This document shows, piece by piece, positions 43,960-51,820 of a stretch of DNA of 51,820 nt (its first letter is position 1; every line of letters starts with the position of its first letter). The notes under the pieces are model-generated. The model made no database searches, was not told the DNA's origin, and saw only the letters and a program-made list of their open reading frames with translations. The position numbers and the translations under genes are program-made. Location: contig JAJTFB010000009.1 in NCBI GenBank assembly GCA_021300015.1, forward strand, positions 1 to 51,820. The letters are read 5' to 3'. The DNA comes from Pirellula sp. (lineage in GTDB: Bacteria > Planctomycetota > Planctomycetia > Pirellulales > Pirellulaceae).

Positions 43960-45467
43960 TGTCCGGCAAGTCCTCGCACCGTATCGTAAAAGAGTCGCCT
44001 GTCGGTTTCTTGAGCACCGGACTTTTCAGAACCGGACTTTTCAGCATCGGATCCTCCAATCCCTGAGGATTCAAAATCCCAAGCCGCTACCGGAAGCGGA
44101 ATCGAACCACCCGCAGAAAGCCCAACGGCCGAGAGCTTACCGGCGGACGCTTTTTCCATGGCCCCTTGCTCGAACTCCCGAAGCTGCACTAAGACCTTGG
44201 CTCGCTCGATCGCCAAGCCCCGTTCAAGCCGTTCGAGCTCCTCGTCGATCACCTCGCGTTCCCCATGCGAGAACCCCTGAAGCGAGGCCGCAAGCCGATA
44301 ATAAGACTCCGAGCTGATCGGATCGAACTTGTGCTCGTGGCACCGTGCGCACTGGGCCGTCAAACCCAGGAATGCTTGCGACAGCGTTCCAATCTTCTCC
44401 TCCAACTCGTCCTGGACCGCGATGCGCTTCATCCGATCGCTTGAACCTACAACTGTATTGTGAACTCCAGAGACCAAAAAACCCGCGGCTGCGATGCCAC
44501 TTGGGCCTGCCTGCATCTGGTCTCCAGCGATCTGCATCTGGACAAAACGATCGTAAGGCATGTCTTGATTGAGGGACTCGATGACCCAATCCCGATAAGG
44601 CCAACTGTGCAGCCTCGGAAAATTTCTCTCGAATCCATCGCTCTCCCCGAAGCGAACCACGTCGAGCCAGTGCCTTCCCCAGCGCTCCCCATAAGCAGGC
44701 GACTTCAAAAGCTCATCGACCAGTGACGCATAAGCCTCATCGCTTGGATTGCGTTCGAAGGCCTCAAGCTGTTCGAAGCTCGGAGGCAATCCGATCAAGT
44801 CGTTGAAGACCCGTCGCAGAAGGGACCTGGGCGATGCCTCCGAATTGGGCTTCAATCCGCTCTCGCGAAGTTTCGCCAAAACATACGAATCGACCATATT
44901 CCTCACAGGCCAACCTCCCTCGGTATCGGGTTGAACCTGACCGATTCGGATCGGCAATGGACTCGGAGTAAGCTCTCGAAGCGACCACCAATCGTATCCG
45001 GCGCGATAGTCCGAGCTGATCCCGAGCCGATCGATCGGCTCGGCCGGCAAGTGAGCCCCTTGAGAGACCCATTTGCCCAAAAGCTCCTTTTCCCGCTCAG
45101 TCAACTTGACCTTCGGGGGCATCTGCTCGGTCGCAATAACCTCCCAGAGCTTGCTGGTCTCCCAGGTCTTTCCCAAAACCTCGCCGGAATCCGAACCCCG
45201 CTGCAACCCACCGCTGGACGTCAGGTCCAGTCCGCCGGCAGACTCGCTCCGGCCATGGCATTCAAGGCAGCGGCCCGCCAGCAACGAAATGACCGCCGGG
45301 TCGGGCGTCTCGTGACCCTCCTGGACGGCTTCCTGGACGGCTTGCTGGACGGCTTGCTGGGCGAAGAGTCCACCCGAGACGAGTCCACTCAAAGAGAGTC
45401 CAATAGATAGGAGTCCACGGATAAGGAAAATCAAACCCAGTGTCCAAAAGGCTCGCATCGGCGTCAT
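43821..45467 (-). CDS. PSCyt1/DUF1549 cytochrome, N-terminal part of a frameshifted gene
   Basis: From the ATG at 45467 this frame has 548 residues, of which the last 45 (after FYDTVRGLAG) are out of frame. A signal peptide (MRAFWTLGLIFLIRGLLSIG) is followed by a repetitive QQAVQEAVQE stretch. CLECH at 67-71 is the PSCyt1 heme motif, and CARCHEHKFDPIS lies in the DUF1549 domain (GLPPSFEQLEAFERNPSDEA, GERWGRHWLDVVRFGESDGF). The normal architecture would continue into LamG and DUF1553, which is what 42319-43959 encodes. Short AGTCCA repeats underlie the signal-peptide codons. Together the parts would give about 1050 residues. Confidence 0.85.
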   Translation of the reverse strand: MTPMRAFWTLGLIFLIRGLLSIGLSLSGLVSGGLFAQQAVQQAVQEAVQEGHETPDPAVISLLAGRCLECHGRSESAGGLDLTSSGGLQRGSDSGEVLGKTWETSKLWEVIATEQMPPKVKLTEREKELLGKWVSQGAHLPAEPIDRLGISSDYRAGYDWWSLRELTPSPLPIRIGQVQPDTEGGWPVRNMVDSYVLAKLRESGLKPNSEASPRSLLRRVFNDLIGLPPSFEQLEAFERNPSDEAYASLVDELLKSPAYGERWGRHWLDVVRFGESDGFERNFPRLHSWPYRDWVIESLNQDMPYDRFVQMQIAGDQMQAGPSGIAAAGFLVSGVHNTVVGSSDRMKRIAVQDELEEKIGTLSQAFLGLTAQCARCHEHKFDPISSESYYRLAASLQGFSHGEREVIDEELERLERGLAIERAKVLVQLREFEQGAMEKASAGKLSAVGLSAGGSIPLPVAAWDFESSGIGGSDAEKSGSEKSGAQETDRRLFYDTVRGLAGHWRGGPDWCSMADRILRPTRSTLGSRRKRWPLGSRSMTWINRGVGF

Positions 45468-45650
45468 CGGTCCTATCCGTCTGTTCGAGGGCAATTTGGG
45501 GAGGGGAAAATCAGAGGAAATTCGTATTAGCGGAAGTTCCTCGCGAAACTTCGTCGCGCAAAAAACAACAACCGCCCGGGACCCTTCAGTATACTGTCTC
45601 TGAGACCTTGCCGCTAACAAAACGCCACCCTTCTATGCAAAGGCAATCCG

Positions 45651-46547
45651 ATGAGCCAATCACCTTCGGTCCACCCCCTGGATAGCGATGACGACGAACC
45701 CGTATCCAAAAGCCCATCGGCCAACCCGCGAACCTTCAAGCAAACGCTCTTGTTGATCATCTTGATCACAGGCGCCTTGAGTTTCACAATCACACTCTTA
45801 GGCGCTGCACTGATCAGCAACGCAGAGAACCCCTCGGGGGAGAATCTCGGGACATTGCTTCGAATACTCGGCGGCGTCGGCTTGATAACCTCGTGTATTT
45901 CCCTGATCGCAGTGACCCGAGGGGCTCAAATCCGCAGATTCGTGGAGAAACGGCCAGCCCCTAAACCCCGACGGAAATCCGCTTGGTTCTCCCTTTTGAA
46001 CTGGAACATCTTTGCCTTCTTCCTATCCATACCGCTGCTGCTATTGGTCTACCTGACCCTCGGCACGTACAGAACGTACTGGTTACAAGCAATCCTCTGG
46101 CCCTTCGAAGCTGCCCTGATCGTAACCCTGGCTGTGGTCTCCCAACGGGAGTACCGCGCCTACTGGATCGGGTTTGCGATCATGATCGCATTCTTTGTGA
46201 TGGGATACGATATGAATGCCTACCTTAGGTCCTTTCTCGATGGATCGGGCAACACCTCCTTTTACACAACAAACGGCGTCTCGAACTACCAAAACCCATT
46301 CCGAACGAACTACTCCCAACGCACCACTATTCCCATGACGAGAGTTGCCGCAGGAGGCATCGGCTCGGTAGACAAAATGGCTTTTTACCACATCTCCAGG
46401 ATCGCTTGGGCCATGGTCTCGGGACTCCTGTGCAGCGGTATCGTATCCTTCATCCTGCCGCCCCCCAAAGCCACGAGCGATAAGACCATCGTGGATCCAC
46501 CGAAATCCGATGGCGAACTGCTATCGACGGATCGGAAAATGCTATGA
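45651..46547 (+). CDS. Multi-spanning membrane protein of unknown function
   Basis: The 298-residue product has a polar N terminus, then about six hydrophobic helices (TLLLIILITGALSFTITLLG, IFAFFLSIPLLLLVYLTLG, AILWPFEAALIVTLAVVSQ, YWIGFAIMIAFFVMGY, AWAMVSGLLCSGIVSFILP). No signature motif is recognised. AAGG lies about eight bases before the ATG. It diverges from the PSCyt/PSD gene and leads a plus-strand run of four genes (cytochrome c, zinc-ribbon/GYF protein, NagA-like enzyme), with 69 bases to the next. No function can be assigned. Confidence 0.7.
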   Translation: MSQSPSVHPLDSDDDEPVSKSPSANPRTFKQTLLLIILITGALSFTITLLGAALISNAENPSGENLGTLLRILGGVGLITSCISLIAVTRGAQIRRFVEKRPAPKPRRKSAWFSLLNWNIFAFFLSIPLLLLVYLTLGTYRTYWLQAILWPFEAALIVTLAVVSQREYRAYWIGFAIMIAFFVMGYDMNAYLRSFLDGSGNTSFYTTNGVSNYQNPFRTNYSQRTTIPMTRVAAGGIGSVDKMAFYHISRIAWAMVSGLLCSGIVSFILPPPKATSDKTIVDPPKSDGELLSTDRKML

Positions 46548-46616
46548 TAAGATCGACTAAAAATTCGACACAAGCCATCGGCTTGCTAATGATCCTTTTC
46601 CACAGCGCGCCGGTCC

Positions 46617-47582
46617 ATGCCTCAATCCACCCTCAGAAGCACCCTCTTGCTCGGCCTGTCGGTCCTGACGCTCGCAGGTACCTACGCGTTTGCCCAAAAG
46701 ACCGTCCGTAAACCCGACCGAGCCAAACCACCTCAGTTCCAAACGAATGAATTCTCCGGCGTCTTCTTCGCCGATGCCCGATCCCAACTCCAAGGCCAAC
46801 CCTCGCTCGGGTCCGGATCGCAAGCATCCTCGACGGACTCGGCGATGGCCTCGAGCGACGATGCGAGCCAAGCCGAACCTGCTGCCAAAGGAAACGATGT
46901 CTGGAAGCAACTCATCAGCGGCCCGTCGATCGAGGACCTTGTCAAAGAATCCAAATCCCGCGTCGATGGGATCATCACCACCCCTGCGAAATTCGCAAGC
47001 GGCGGCTACGGCGATGCTCGCCGCGAATTCACCCTGCTAGGCTCCCTGATGGGTATCATCGCTCAGTACCCCGAGGAGATCCGCTGGAAAGCCTCCGCAC
47101 CCTACGCCCGAACCGCTTTTGCTCGCCTAGCAGCCAACTCCAAAGTCGGAACGCAACCGGTCTACAACGAAGCCAAACTCAGGCAACAAGACCTTCAGGA
47201 CCTTCTCAAGGGAACCAAACTCAACGGCAACGCCGAAGAAACCCCTTGGGCCGATACCGCAGACCGCGGCCCAACCATGCAAATCCTCGAATGGGCTCTG
47301 CGCGAGAACCTCGCTCCCCACACAAGCAACGAAGACAACTTCACCAATAACCTCGACGAAATCACCAAATACGCCGAACTTGTCGCCGCCTACGGTCAAA
47401 TCCTTCAGCTCGAAGGAATGACCGATGCCGACGATGAAACCTACGCCCAATTCGCCGCCGCAATGCTCTCTGCCGCCAAAGAAACACTCAAAGCCGTCAA
47501 AAACAAGGACCCCGATTTGGCCCGATCCGCCGTCGCCAAAATCGACCAGTCCTGCAACAAATGCCACGAGACCTATCGCTAA
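46617..47582 (+). CDS. Exported c-type cytochrome with C-terminal heme motif
   Basis: The 321-residue product has a signal peptide (STLLLGLSVLTLAGTYAFAQ), a low-complexity Ser/Asp/Gln linker (about 60-90) and a helical domain that ends in CNKCH at 313-317, four residues before the C terminus. This resembles the cytochrome c' / c-556 type, a helical bundle with the heme motif at the end. It could carry electrons or bind ligands in the periplasm. The next gene follows after four bases. No clear ribosome site is seen. The family assignment rests on layout rather than strong motif similarity outside the heme site. Confidence 0.8.
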   Translation: MPQSTLRSTLLLGLSVLTLAGTYAFAQKTVRKPDRAKPPQFQTNEFSGVFFADARSQLQGQPSLGSGSQASSTDSAMASSDDASQAEPAAKGNDVWKQLISGPSIEDLVKESKSRVDGIITTPAKFASGGYGDARREFTLLGSLMGIIAQYPEEIRWKASAPYARTAFARLAANSKVGTQPVYNEAKLRQQDLQDLLKGTKLNGNAEETPWADTADRGPTMQILEWALRENLAPHTSNEDNFTNNLDEITKYAELVAAYGQILQLEGMTDADDETYAQFAAAMLSAAKETLKAVKNKDPDLARSAVAKIDQSCNKCHETYR

Positions 47583-47586
47583 AACC

Positions 47587-48438
47587 ATGGGCATTCGATT
47601 CAGTTGCCACCTCTGCAACCATCCCCTGCACGTCAAGGACTACCAAGCCAGCAAACGAGGCAAATGCCCCAAATGCCAAGGTGCCTTCAGAGTCCCACCC
47701 AAAGACGCCGACTTCTCTCTTGCAATCGATGAATCGGCAAGCTCCATCCAACCGGCGAACCTTGGTAAACCCCTCGCCCCATCCGACTCGAAGATCGTCG
47801 CCGCGACGGCTAAGCCCAAGGCGGCTACAGAACCTAAGCCACAGGTCCAGGCAAGAACGAAGAATCCACTGGCAAGCACCCCGAAGCCCGCACCAGAGGC
47901 CAACGGCCATCCGAGCATGCCGCCGAGCCTTCTGCCCCTGATCGATTCGCGATGGTATGTCCGCCCCCCGAGCGGCGGGCAATACGGACCGGCCACCACC
48001 CAAATGCTCATGGATTGGATCGCCGAAAAACGAGTCACCGCAGATGCCCTCCTATGGCGAGAAGGACTCGATAGCTGGCTCTCAGCCCGCGAACTTGTAC
48101 CCGAATCCTTCGGCGGTTCCTCGGCTCTCGGAATCGACGATCCCCCCCCGCCTGCGGTCGCTAAGCCCACAAGCCCGACGACGAAAACACCCACGACGAA
48201 AACACCCACGGCAAGTATCGCACCGACCGTGCCTGCAAACGGGCCTGCAACCGGGCCTGCAAGCCGAGTAGCCAGCGACCCGGTGCAGCCTGCTGTGCCC
48301 CTTGCAAAAAACCAAGCAGCCATCGCCGCAAAGAAGAAAAAACAAGTCAAGCGGCAGTGGATGATTCTGGGCTTTTTGGCAACCATGGCACTCTGCTTGG
48401 CCTCCGCACTGATCTTCATCCTCACGCGCGGGCTATGA
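47587..48438 (+). CDS. Zinc-ribbon/GYF_2-domain membrane-anchored protein
   Basis: The ATG at 47587 lies four bases after the cytochrome stop; this gives 283 residues. The N terminus is a zinc ribbon with Cys7, Cys10, Cys27 and Cys30 (CHLC and CPKC). A GYF_2 (DUF4339) domain reads WYVRPPSGGQYGPATTQML, then WIAEKRVTADALLWREG and LDSWLSARELVPE. A Pro/Thr-rich linker and a C-terminal membrane helix (WMILGFLATMALCLASALIF) follow. The layout suggests a cytoplasmic zinc ribbon anchored by its tail. GYF_2 domains bind proline-rich peptides in some proteins; a partner is unknown. The stop overlaps the start of the NagA-like gene (ATGA), so the two are coupled. Confidence 0.85.
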   Translation: MGIRFSCHLCNHPLHVKDYQASKRGKCPKCQGAFRVPPKDADFSLAIDESASSIQPANLGKPLAPSDSKIVAATAKPKAATEPKPQVQARTKNPLASTPKPAPEANGHPSMPPSLLPLIDSRWYVRPPSGGQYGPATTQMLMDWIAEKRVTADALLWREGLDSWLSARELVPESFGGSSALGIDDPPPPAVAKPTSPTTKTPTTKTPTASIAPTVPANGPATGPASRVASDPVQPAVPLAKNQAAIAAKKKKQVKRQWMILGFLATMALCLASALIFILTRGL

Positions 48439-49652
48439 GCAAACTCTACCCCCATCGCCCCAACGATTCGAAACGCTATGCGATCCTCGGCGCTACGGCG
48501 ATTCTCCCAGACCGATGCATCGAAAACTCCTACGTCGAGTGGTCCGAAGGGATCTTGACCCGCATCGGTCCTATGCCCAAACGGATCCCCAAGTCGCTCG
48601 AAGCGATCGAGGCAAGCGGATCCTACATCGCGCCTGGCTGGATCGATATCCACGTCCACGGCGGGGCAGGGGCGGATTTCATGGACGGAACGCTCGAAGC
48701 GATCCAAACGGCTTGCCGATCTCACCTCAAGCACGGCACGACCACGATTTTCCCAACCACCACGACCGGTTCGCACGAGTCGATCATTCGCATGATCCAA
48801 GCCGTCGAGGCGACGAGGCGTTCTGACGATCAAAGCTTGCCGACAATCCAAGGCGTCCATCTCTATGGACCTTATTTCACCCCTGAAAAATCCGGTTGCC
48901 ACCGCAAGGAAGCATGCAGGGCGCCGGTACGCTCCGAGTTCGAAGAGTATTTCCAAGCCGGTAGGGTCGCGATTGCAACCTGCGCAGCGGAACTCGACGG
49001 CTGCGCTAACTTCTACCGCTACGCAAAAAAACAAGGCTGTTTGGTCACCTGCGGACACTCCAACTCAAGCTGGAACGAGATGGCCGCTGCCCACAAATGC
49101 GGAATGTCCCACGTCGATCACTTCTGGTGCGCGATGTCCTCGGTCGCCTCAGTCCGCACCCGTCTTGGAACCCCCATGCAAGGCAGTATGCTCGAATTCG
49201 TCCTGGCCCACCCGACAATGAGCACCGAAGTCATCGCCGACGGATACCATCTTGCACCCGAACTCCTCGAGTTCGCTTGGCAGATGAAAAAATCGTCGAT
49301 GCTCTGCCTTGTGAGCGATACGAGCAGAGCCTTGGACATGCCACCGGGCAAATACGCCTTTGGGCATCCAGAAGAAAACGTGTGGATTGAAAGCACGGGC
49401 AAGGTTGGACTCAGCCCGGCCGGGGGACTTGCAAGCTCCGTCGTCGCCTTGGACCACTGCGTGCGTCACATGGCGAAAGTCACCAAGATCCCGCTCTGGG
49501 AGATCGTCCGCATGGCGACCCTGACTCCCGCCGAAAGGACCGGAATCGCCGCAGACCGCGGAAGCCTCGAGGCGGGCAAACGGGCCGACCTGCTCTTGCT
49601 CGACAAACGGCTCCAAGTCCAGAAAGTCTTCTACACGAGCGCATCACAATAG
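48435..49652 (+). CDS. nagA: N-acetylglucosamine-6-phosphate deacetylase-like amidohydrolase (NagA-like)
   Basis: The ATG at 48435 overlaps the previous stop as ATGA; the product has 405 residues, close to typical NagA length. The metal-site pattern is present in part: HVH at 73-75, GH at 208, HVDHF with H226 and H229, and D295 in LVSDTSRAL. The LEGP motif that supplies a metal-binding Glu in E. coli NagA reads LYGP here (Y144), so that ligand is missing. IADGYHL and EAGKRADLLLLD also fit the family. NagA releases acetate from GlcNAc-6-phosphate in the amino-sugar pathway. No nagB or kinase is nearby. A distinct substrate or a mononuclear site is possible. Confidence 0.8.
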   Translation: MSKLYPHRPNDSKRYAILGATAILPDRCIENSYVEWSEGILTRIGPMPKRIPKSLEAIEASGSYIAPGWIDIHVHGGAGADFMDGTLEAIQTACRSHLKHGTTTIFPTTTTGSHESIIRMIQAVEATRRSDDQSLPTIQGVHLYGPYFTPEKSGCHRKEACRAPVRSEFEEYFQAGRVAIATCAAELDGCANFYRYAKKQGCLVTCGHSNSSWNEMAAAHKCGMSHVDHFWCAMSSVASVRTRLGTPMQGSMLEFVLAHPTMSTEVIADGYHLAPELLEFAWQMKKSSMLCLVSDTSRALDMPPGKYAFGHPEENVWIESTGKVGLSPAGGLASSVVALDHCVRHMAKVTKIPLWEIVRMATLTPAERTGIAADRGSLEAGKRADLLLLDKRLQVQKVFYTSASQ

Positions 49653-49672
49653 CTGAGCACAGGGCAAATCGT

Positions 49673-50443
49673 CTACCGCCGCGCCACATTCCGACGCATC
49701 GCCTCGGCAACCTCTTCGAGGATCGTCAAGCGACCGCCATAAGTCCGCTTGAGATTCTCCTCGGTGAAAACCTGCTCGATAGGCCCCCAAGCCACCGCGT
49801 GAACATTGATCAATAGAACGTGATCAAAGTACTGCGGCACCGTATGCAAATCATGATGCACGACCAAGATCGTCTTGCCCAGATCGCGCTGCTGGCCAAG
49901 CACCTGAATGATCGACTGCTCGGTCGCCGCGTCGACGGCCGCAAAAGGTTCATCCAAGAGCATAATGTCCGAGGATTGGACCAAGGCCCGGGCAAGGAAC
50001 GTTCGCTGCTGCTGGCCACCGGACAACTGACTGATCTGCCGATCTTTCAGATCCGCAATCCCGACGCGCTCCAGCGCCTCGATCGCTCGCTGGCGATGCT
50101 CGCGCCTGGTCCTGCGAAACCAACCGATCTCGCGATACATCCCCATGAGCACCACATCCAAGACCGTCGATGGAAAATCCCAGTCGACGCTCTCTCGCTG
50201 AGGGACATACGCAATGCGATGACGCTGCGGTCCGATGGGCTGGCCAAGAACCTTGATCGACCCGCTGACCCTAGGCACCAACTCCAAAATCGCTTTGATC
50301 AACGTGCTCTTGCCAGCACCGTTGGGACCGACGATCCCGCCCAAGACCCCTTGGGCTACCGACAAATTGATCTCCCATAGCACCGGTTTACGCTCGTAGG
50401 CCACCGTAAGGTCCGAGATTTCAATCGCAGGTTCTGTATTCAT
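49673..50443 (-). CDS. Metal (Mn/Zn/Fe) ABC transporter ATP-binding protein
   Basis: From the ATG at 50443 the product has 256 residues; the open frame extends upstream by 47 codons through a repeat region and is implausible there. GCGGGA precedes the ATG. Walker A is GPNGAGKST (39-47), the signature is LSGGQ (140-144), and Walker B is MLLDEP (161-166). PQRESVDWDFP is characteristic of the ATPase of metal-chelate ABC importers (ZnuC, MntB, SitB type). The switch His lies in VVHHDLH. No permease or substrate-binding protein is in the window: the next gene is convergent. The metal cannot be told. Confidence 0.88.
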   Translation of the reverse strand: MNTEPAIEISDLTVAYERKPVLWEINLSVAQGVLGGIVGPNGAGKSTLIKAILELVPRVSGSIKVLGQPIGPQRHRIAYVPQRESVDWDFPSTVLDVVLMGMYREIGWFRRTRREHRQRAIEALERVGIADLKDRQISQLSGGQQQRTFLARALVQSSDIMLLDEPFAAVDAATEQSIIQVLGQQRDLGKTILVVHHDLHTVPQYFDHVLLINVHAVAWGPIEQVFTEENLKRTYGGRLTILEEVAEAMRRNVARR

Positions 50444-50802
50444 ATCCCGCCATTTTAGGCTATTCGAGAATTTGGGTGGGCAATCGCTGGTTTCCGGCTT
50501 TTTCGTACTCAGTCCGCCGCGGCGGACGGTACTCGTACTCCTCCTCGTACTCGATGGCTTGAATCGACTAGCGTCAAATCCCATCTTTAAAGCACGTCAG
50601 AAAATTGGCAGTCGGGACATTTACCGGATGCGACTTTCGAGTACGAGTACCATTTCATTGAGTACGAGTACGACCAAGAGCAGCCAATATTCTGCACTAT
50701 GGTATCTGAAGAACCCTATTTTACGTTACTATTTAGCTTTCTCGTATAGGTTTTTCGGATTCGGCACCCCCGAAATTTGTCAACCCGCAGGAATCGATCG
50801 CC
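50444..50802. repeat. Intergenic region with GTACTC inverted repeats and a 16-base palindrome
   Basis: The palindrome GTCCGCCGCGGCGGAC spans 50512-50527. GTACTCGTACTC (50529-50540) and TCGTACTC (50545-50552) are matched by GAGTACGAGTAC at 50639-50650 and again at 50660-50671, so 12-base stems can form across about 100 bases. A lone CGTACTC is at 50504-50510. The 359-base gap lies between the divergent ABC ATPase and thymidine kinase genes. The pattern looks like a dispersed repeat or a regulatory region; no open frame here is credible. Confidence 0.7.
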
Positions 50803-51420
50803 TTGTCTAAGCTGTACTTCTACTACTCGACGATGAATGCGGGCAAATCCACCATCCTGCTTCAATCGAGCTACAACTACCGCGAACGGGGCATGCGTAC
50901 GTTGGTTTTCGGACCGGAAATCGACGACCGGTTCGGAAAAGGAAAAGTCAGCTCGCGGATTGGACTCTCCTCCGATGCGATCCCCTTCAAACCCGCCGAT
51001 AACCTCTTTCGAGTCACCCAGCGCGAACACGCAGCCTCCTGCATCCATTGCGTCCTGGTCGACGAAGCCCAATTCTTGACCAAGGCCCAGGTCCGGCAAC
51101 TGGGCGATATCGCCGACCGGCTCTCCATCCCGGTGCTCGCCTATGGCCTTCGGACCGACTTCCAAGGCAACTTGTTCGAGGGCAGCCAGTACCTGTTGGC
51201 TTGGGCCGATAGCCTGACGGAAATCAAAACCATCTGCCATTGCGGTCGCAAAGCGACCATGGTCCTGAGGATCGACCCCGAAGGCCGCCCGGTCCGCGAT
51301 GGCGAACAAATCCAAATCGGTGGAAACGATCGATACGTCACCGTTTGCCGAAGGCACTTCTACGAAGGCCTCATCGAACGATCCTCCGACCAACTCCCTT
51401 TCGAAGACCTCGGCAACTGA
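50803..51420 (+). CDS. tdk: Thymidine kinase
   Basis: The 205-residue product matches the bacterial thymidine kinase (TK1-type) length. The P-loop is STMNAGKST (9-17), the catalytic DEAQF is at 87-91 (Glu88), and the substrate loop reads [17 protein letters not shown]. Four zinc ligands are Cys145, Cys147, Cys182 and His185. It phosphorylates thymidine with ATP in the salvage pathway, in the cytoplasm. The start is a TTG at 50803, with AGGA about ten bases upstream. The DUF423 gene follows after ten bases. Confidence 0.95.
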   Translation: MSKLYFYYSTMNAGKSTILLQSSYNYRERGMRTLVFGPEIDDRFGKGKVSSRIGLSSDAIPFKPADNLFRVTQREHAASCIHCVLVDEAQFLTKAQVRQLGDIADRLSIPVLAYGLRTDFQGNLFEGSQYLLAWADSLTEIKTICHCGRKATMVLRIDPEGRPVRDGEQIQIGGNDRYVTVCRRHFYEGLIERSSDQLPFEDLGN

Positions 51421-51430
51421 ACCATTGAAT

Positions 51431-51820
51431 ATGACCAACCTACCTCGCATCCTCCTTTTCCTAGCGGCCCTCTCCGGTGCGATCAGCGTGGGCATCGGGG
51501 CCATGGGCGCCCATAGCTTGCCCAAGCAACTCCAATCCCAAGGCTTTTCGCAAGAGCAGGTCGACAAGAAGCTCGATCAATGCGAGTTGGCCACCCGGTA
51601 CCAAATGTTCCATGCCTTGGGGGTCCTGGTCCTGACCTTGAGCGGCTATGCCTCGCGATCGAGACTGGCGCTGGCCGCCTCGGTCCTGATGCTCATGGGC
51701 ACCCTGGGCTTCTCAGGTGGACTCTACAGCATGGTCTTTGCCGACGAAATCATCCACTGGAGCATCGTCCCGATCGGGGGCTCGCTTTTCATTCTAGGCT
51801 GGCTGCATCTTGGAGCCTCG
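51431..51820 (+). CDS. DUF423 (YgdD-like) membrane protein, truncated by window end
   Basis: The frame from the ATG at 51431 stays open to the window edge (130 codons). It shows LLFLAALSGAISVGIGAMGA, then ATRYQMFHALGVLVLTLSGY and GFSGGLYSMVF, which are the DUF423 features (GAxGAH, YQMxHALxL, GxxLFSGxLY-like), and ends PIGGSLFILGWLHLG. Members are small proteins with about four membrane helices and no known role. It follows thymidine kinase after ten bases and is probably co-transcribed. Typical length is about 120-135 residues, so only a few residues are likely missing. Confidence 0.88.
   Translation, partial: MTNLPRILLFLAALSGAISVGIGAMGAHSLPKQLQSQGFSQEQVDKKLDQCELATRYQMFHALGVLVLTLSGYASRSRLALAASVLMLMGTLGFSGGLYSMVFADEIIHWSIVPIGGSLFILGWLHLGAS

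Noticed and set aside
42901..43989. 362-codon plus-strand open frame opposite the DUF1553 half
   Set aside because: Antisense to a well-conserved domain; no similarity or start signal.
47640..49058. 472-codon minus-strand open frame opposite the GYF and NagA-like genes
   Set aside because: It spans two genes with recognised domains and has no recognisable family.

Overview
The window looks like a chromosomal segment of a planctomycete, most likely of the Pirellulales. It carries family types that are nearly diagnostic of that group: DUF1501 proteins, DUF1549/DUF1553 (PSCyt/PSD) proteins with CxxCH motifs, a PVC-type heme-binding dehydrogenase-like protein, and a giant surface protein with a LEPR-type N-terminal motif. 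All calls were made by reading the sequence; no database search was run.

Layout. Positions 1-1456 hold the start of a secreted protein, a leucine-rich-repeat protein and a small rpmG (L33) gene, all on the minus strand. Positions 1765-6357 encode a surface protein of about 1530 residues that joins thioredoxin-like and cyclophilin domains to Ig-like, cohesin-like and tandem-95 repeats. A repeat hairpin separates it from a secreted sialidase; an M48 peptidase follows. Positions 8768-15300 are an exopolysaccharide region: an O-antigen ligase/polymerase coupled to an EboF-like phosphodiesterase on one strand, and an unknown lipoprotein plus a Wza-like export lipoprotein on the other. Positions 15384-18627 hold an ECF sigma factor followed by a membrane protein with an anti-sigma-like N terminus and a VWA domain. 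An SDR oxidoreductase, a 1.5-kaa heme protein, a DinB-like protein and an unknown secreted protein follow.

Positions 26433-28572 (minus) pair an EpmB-type lysine 2,3-aminomutase with an LPG-synthase-type membrane protein in overlapping frames. After another unknown secreted protein comes a four-copy hairpin repeat array (29951-30208). A four-gene operon then runs on the minus strand from 39107 to 30223: DUF1501, PPC-domain protein, DUF1549/DUF1553 cytochrome, WD40-cytochrome with a long coiled coil. Positions 39601-40899 hold a Lon-substrate-binding-domain protein and a membrane protein. A second PSCyt/PSD plus DUF1501 pair lies at 40877-45467, with the first gene split by a frameshift. Positions 45651-49652 form a plus-strand run (membrane protein, cytochrome c, zinc-ribbon/GYF protein, NagA-like amidohydrolase). 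The window closes with a metal ABC ATPase, thymidine kinase and a truncated DUF423 gene.

How the parts fit together: much of the content is cell-envelope or secreted, with surface adhesion or folding (1765), polysaccharide export (8768-15300), glycan use (sialidase, NagA-like) and multi-cytochrome surface complexes (19678, 30223-39107, 40877-45467). The candidates for undescribed biology are the thioredoxin-cyclophilin surface fusion, the sigma/VWA pair, the PSCyt/DUF1501 operon and the EpmB/flippase pair. No rRNA, tRNA, CRISPR array, transposase or prophage gene was seen.
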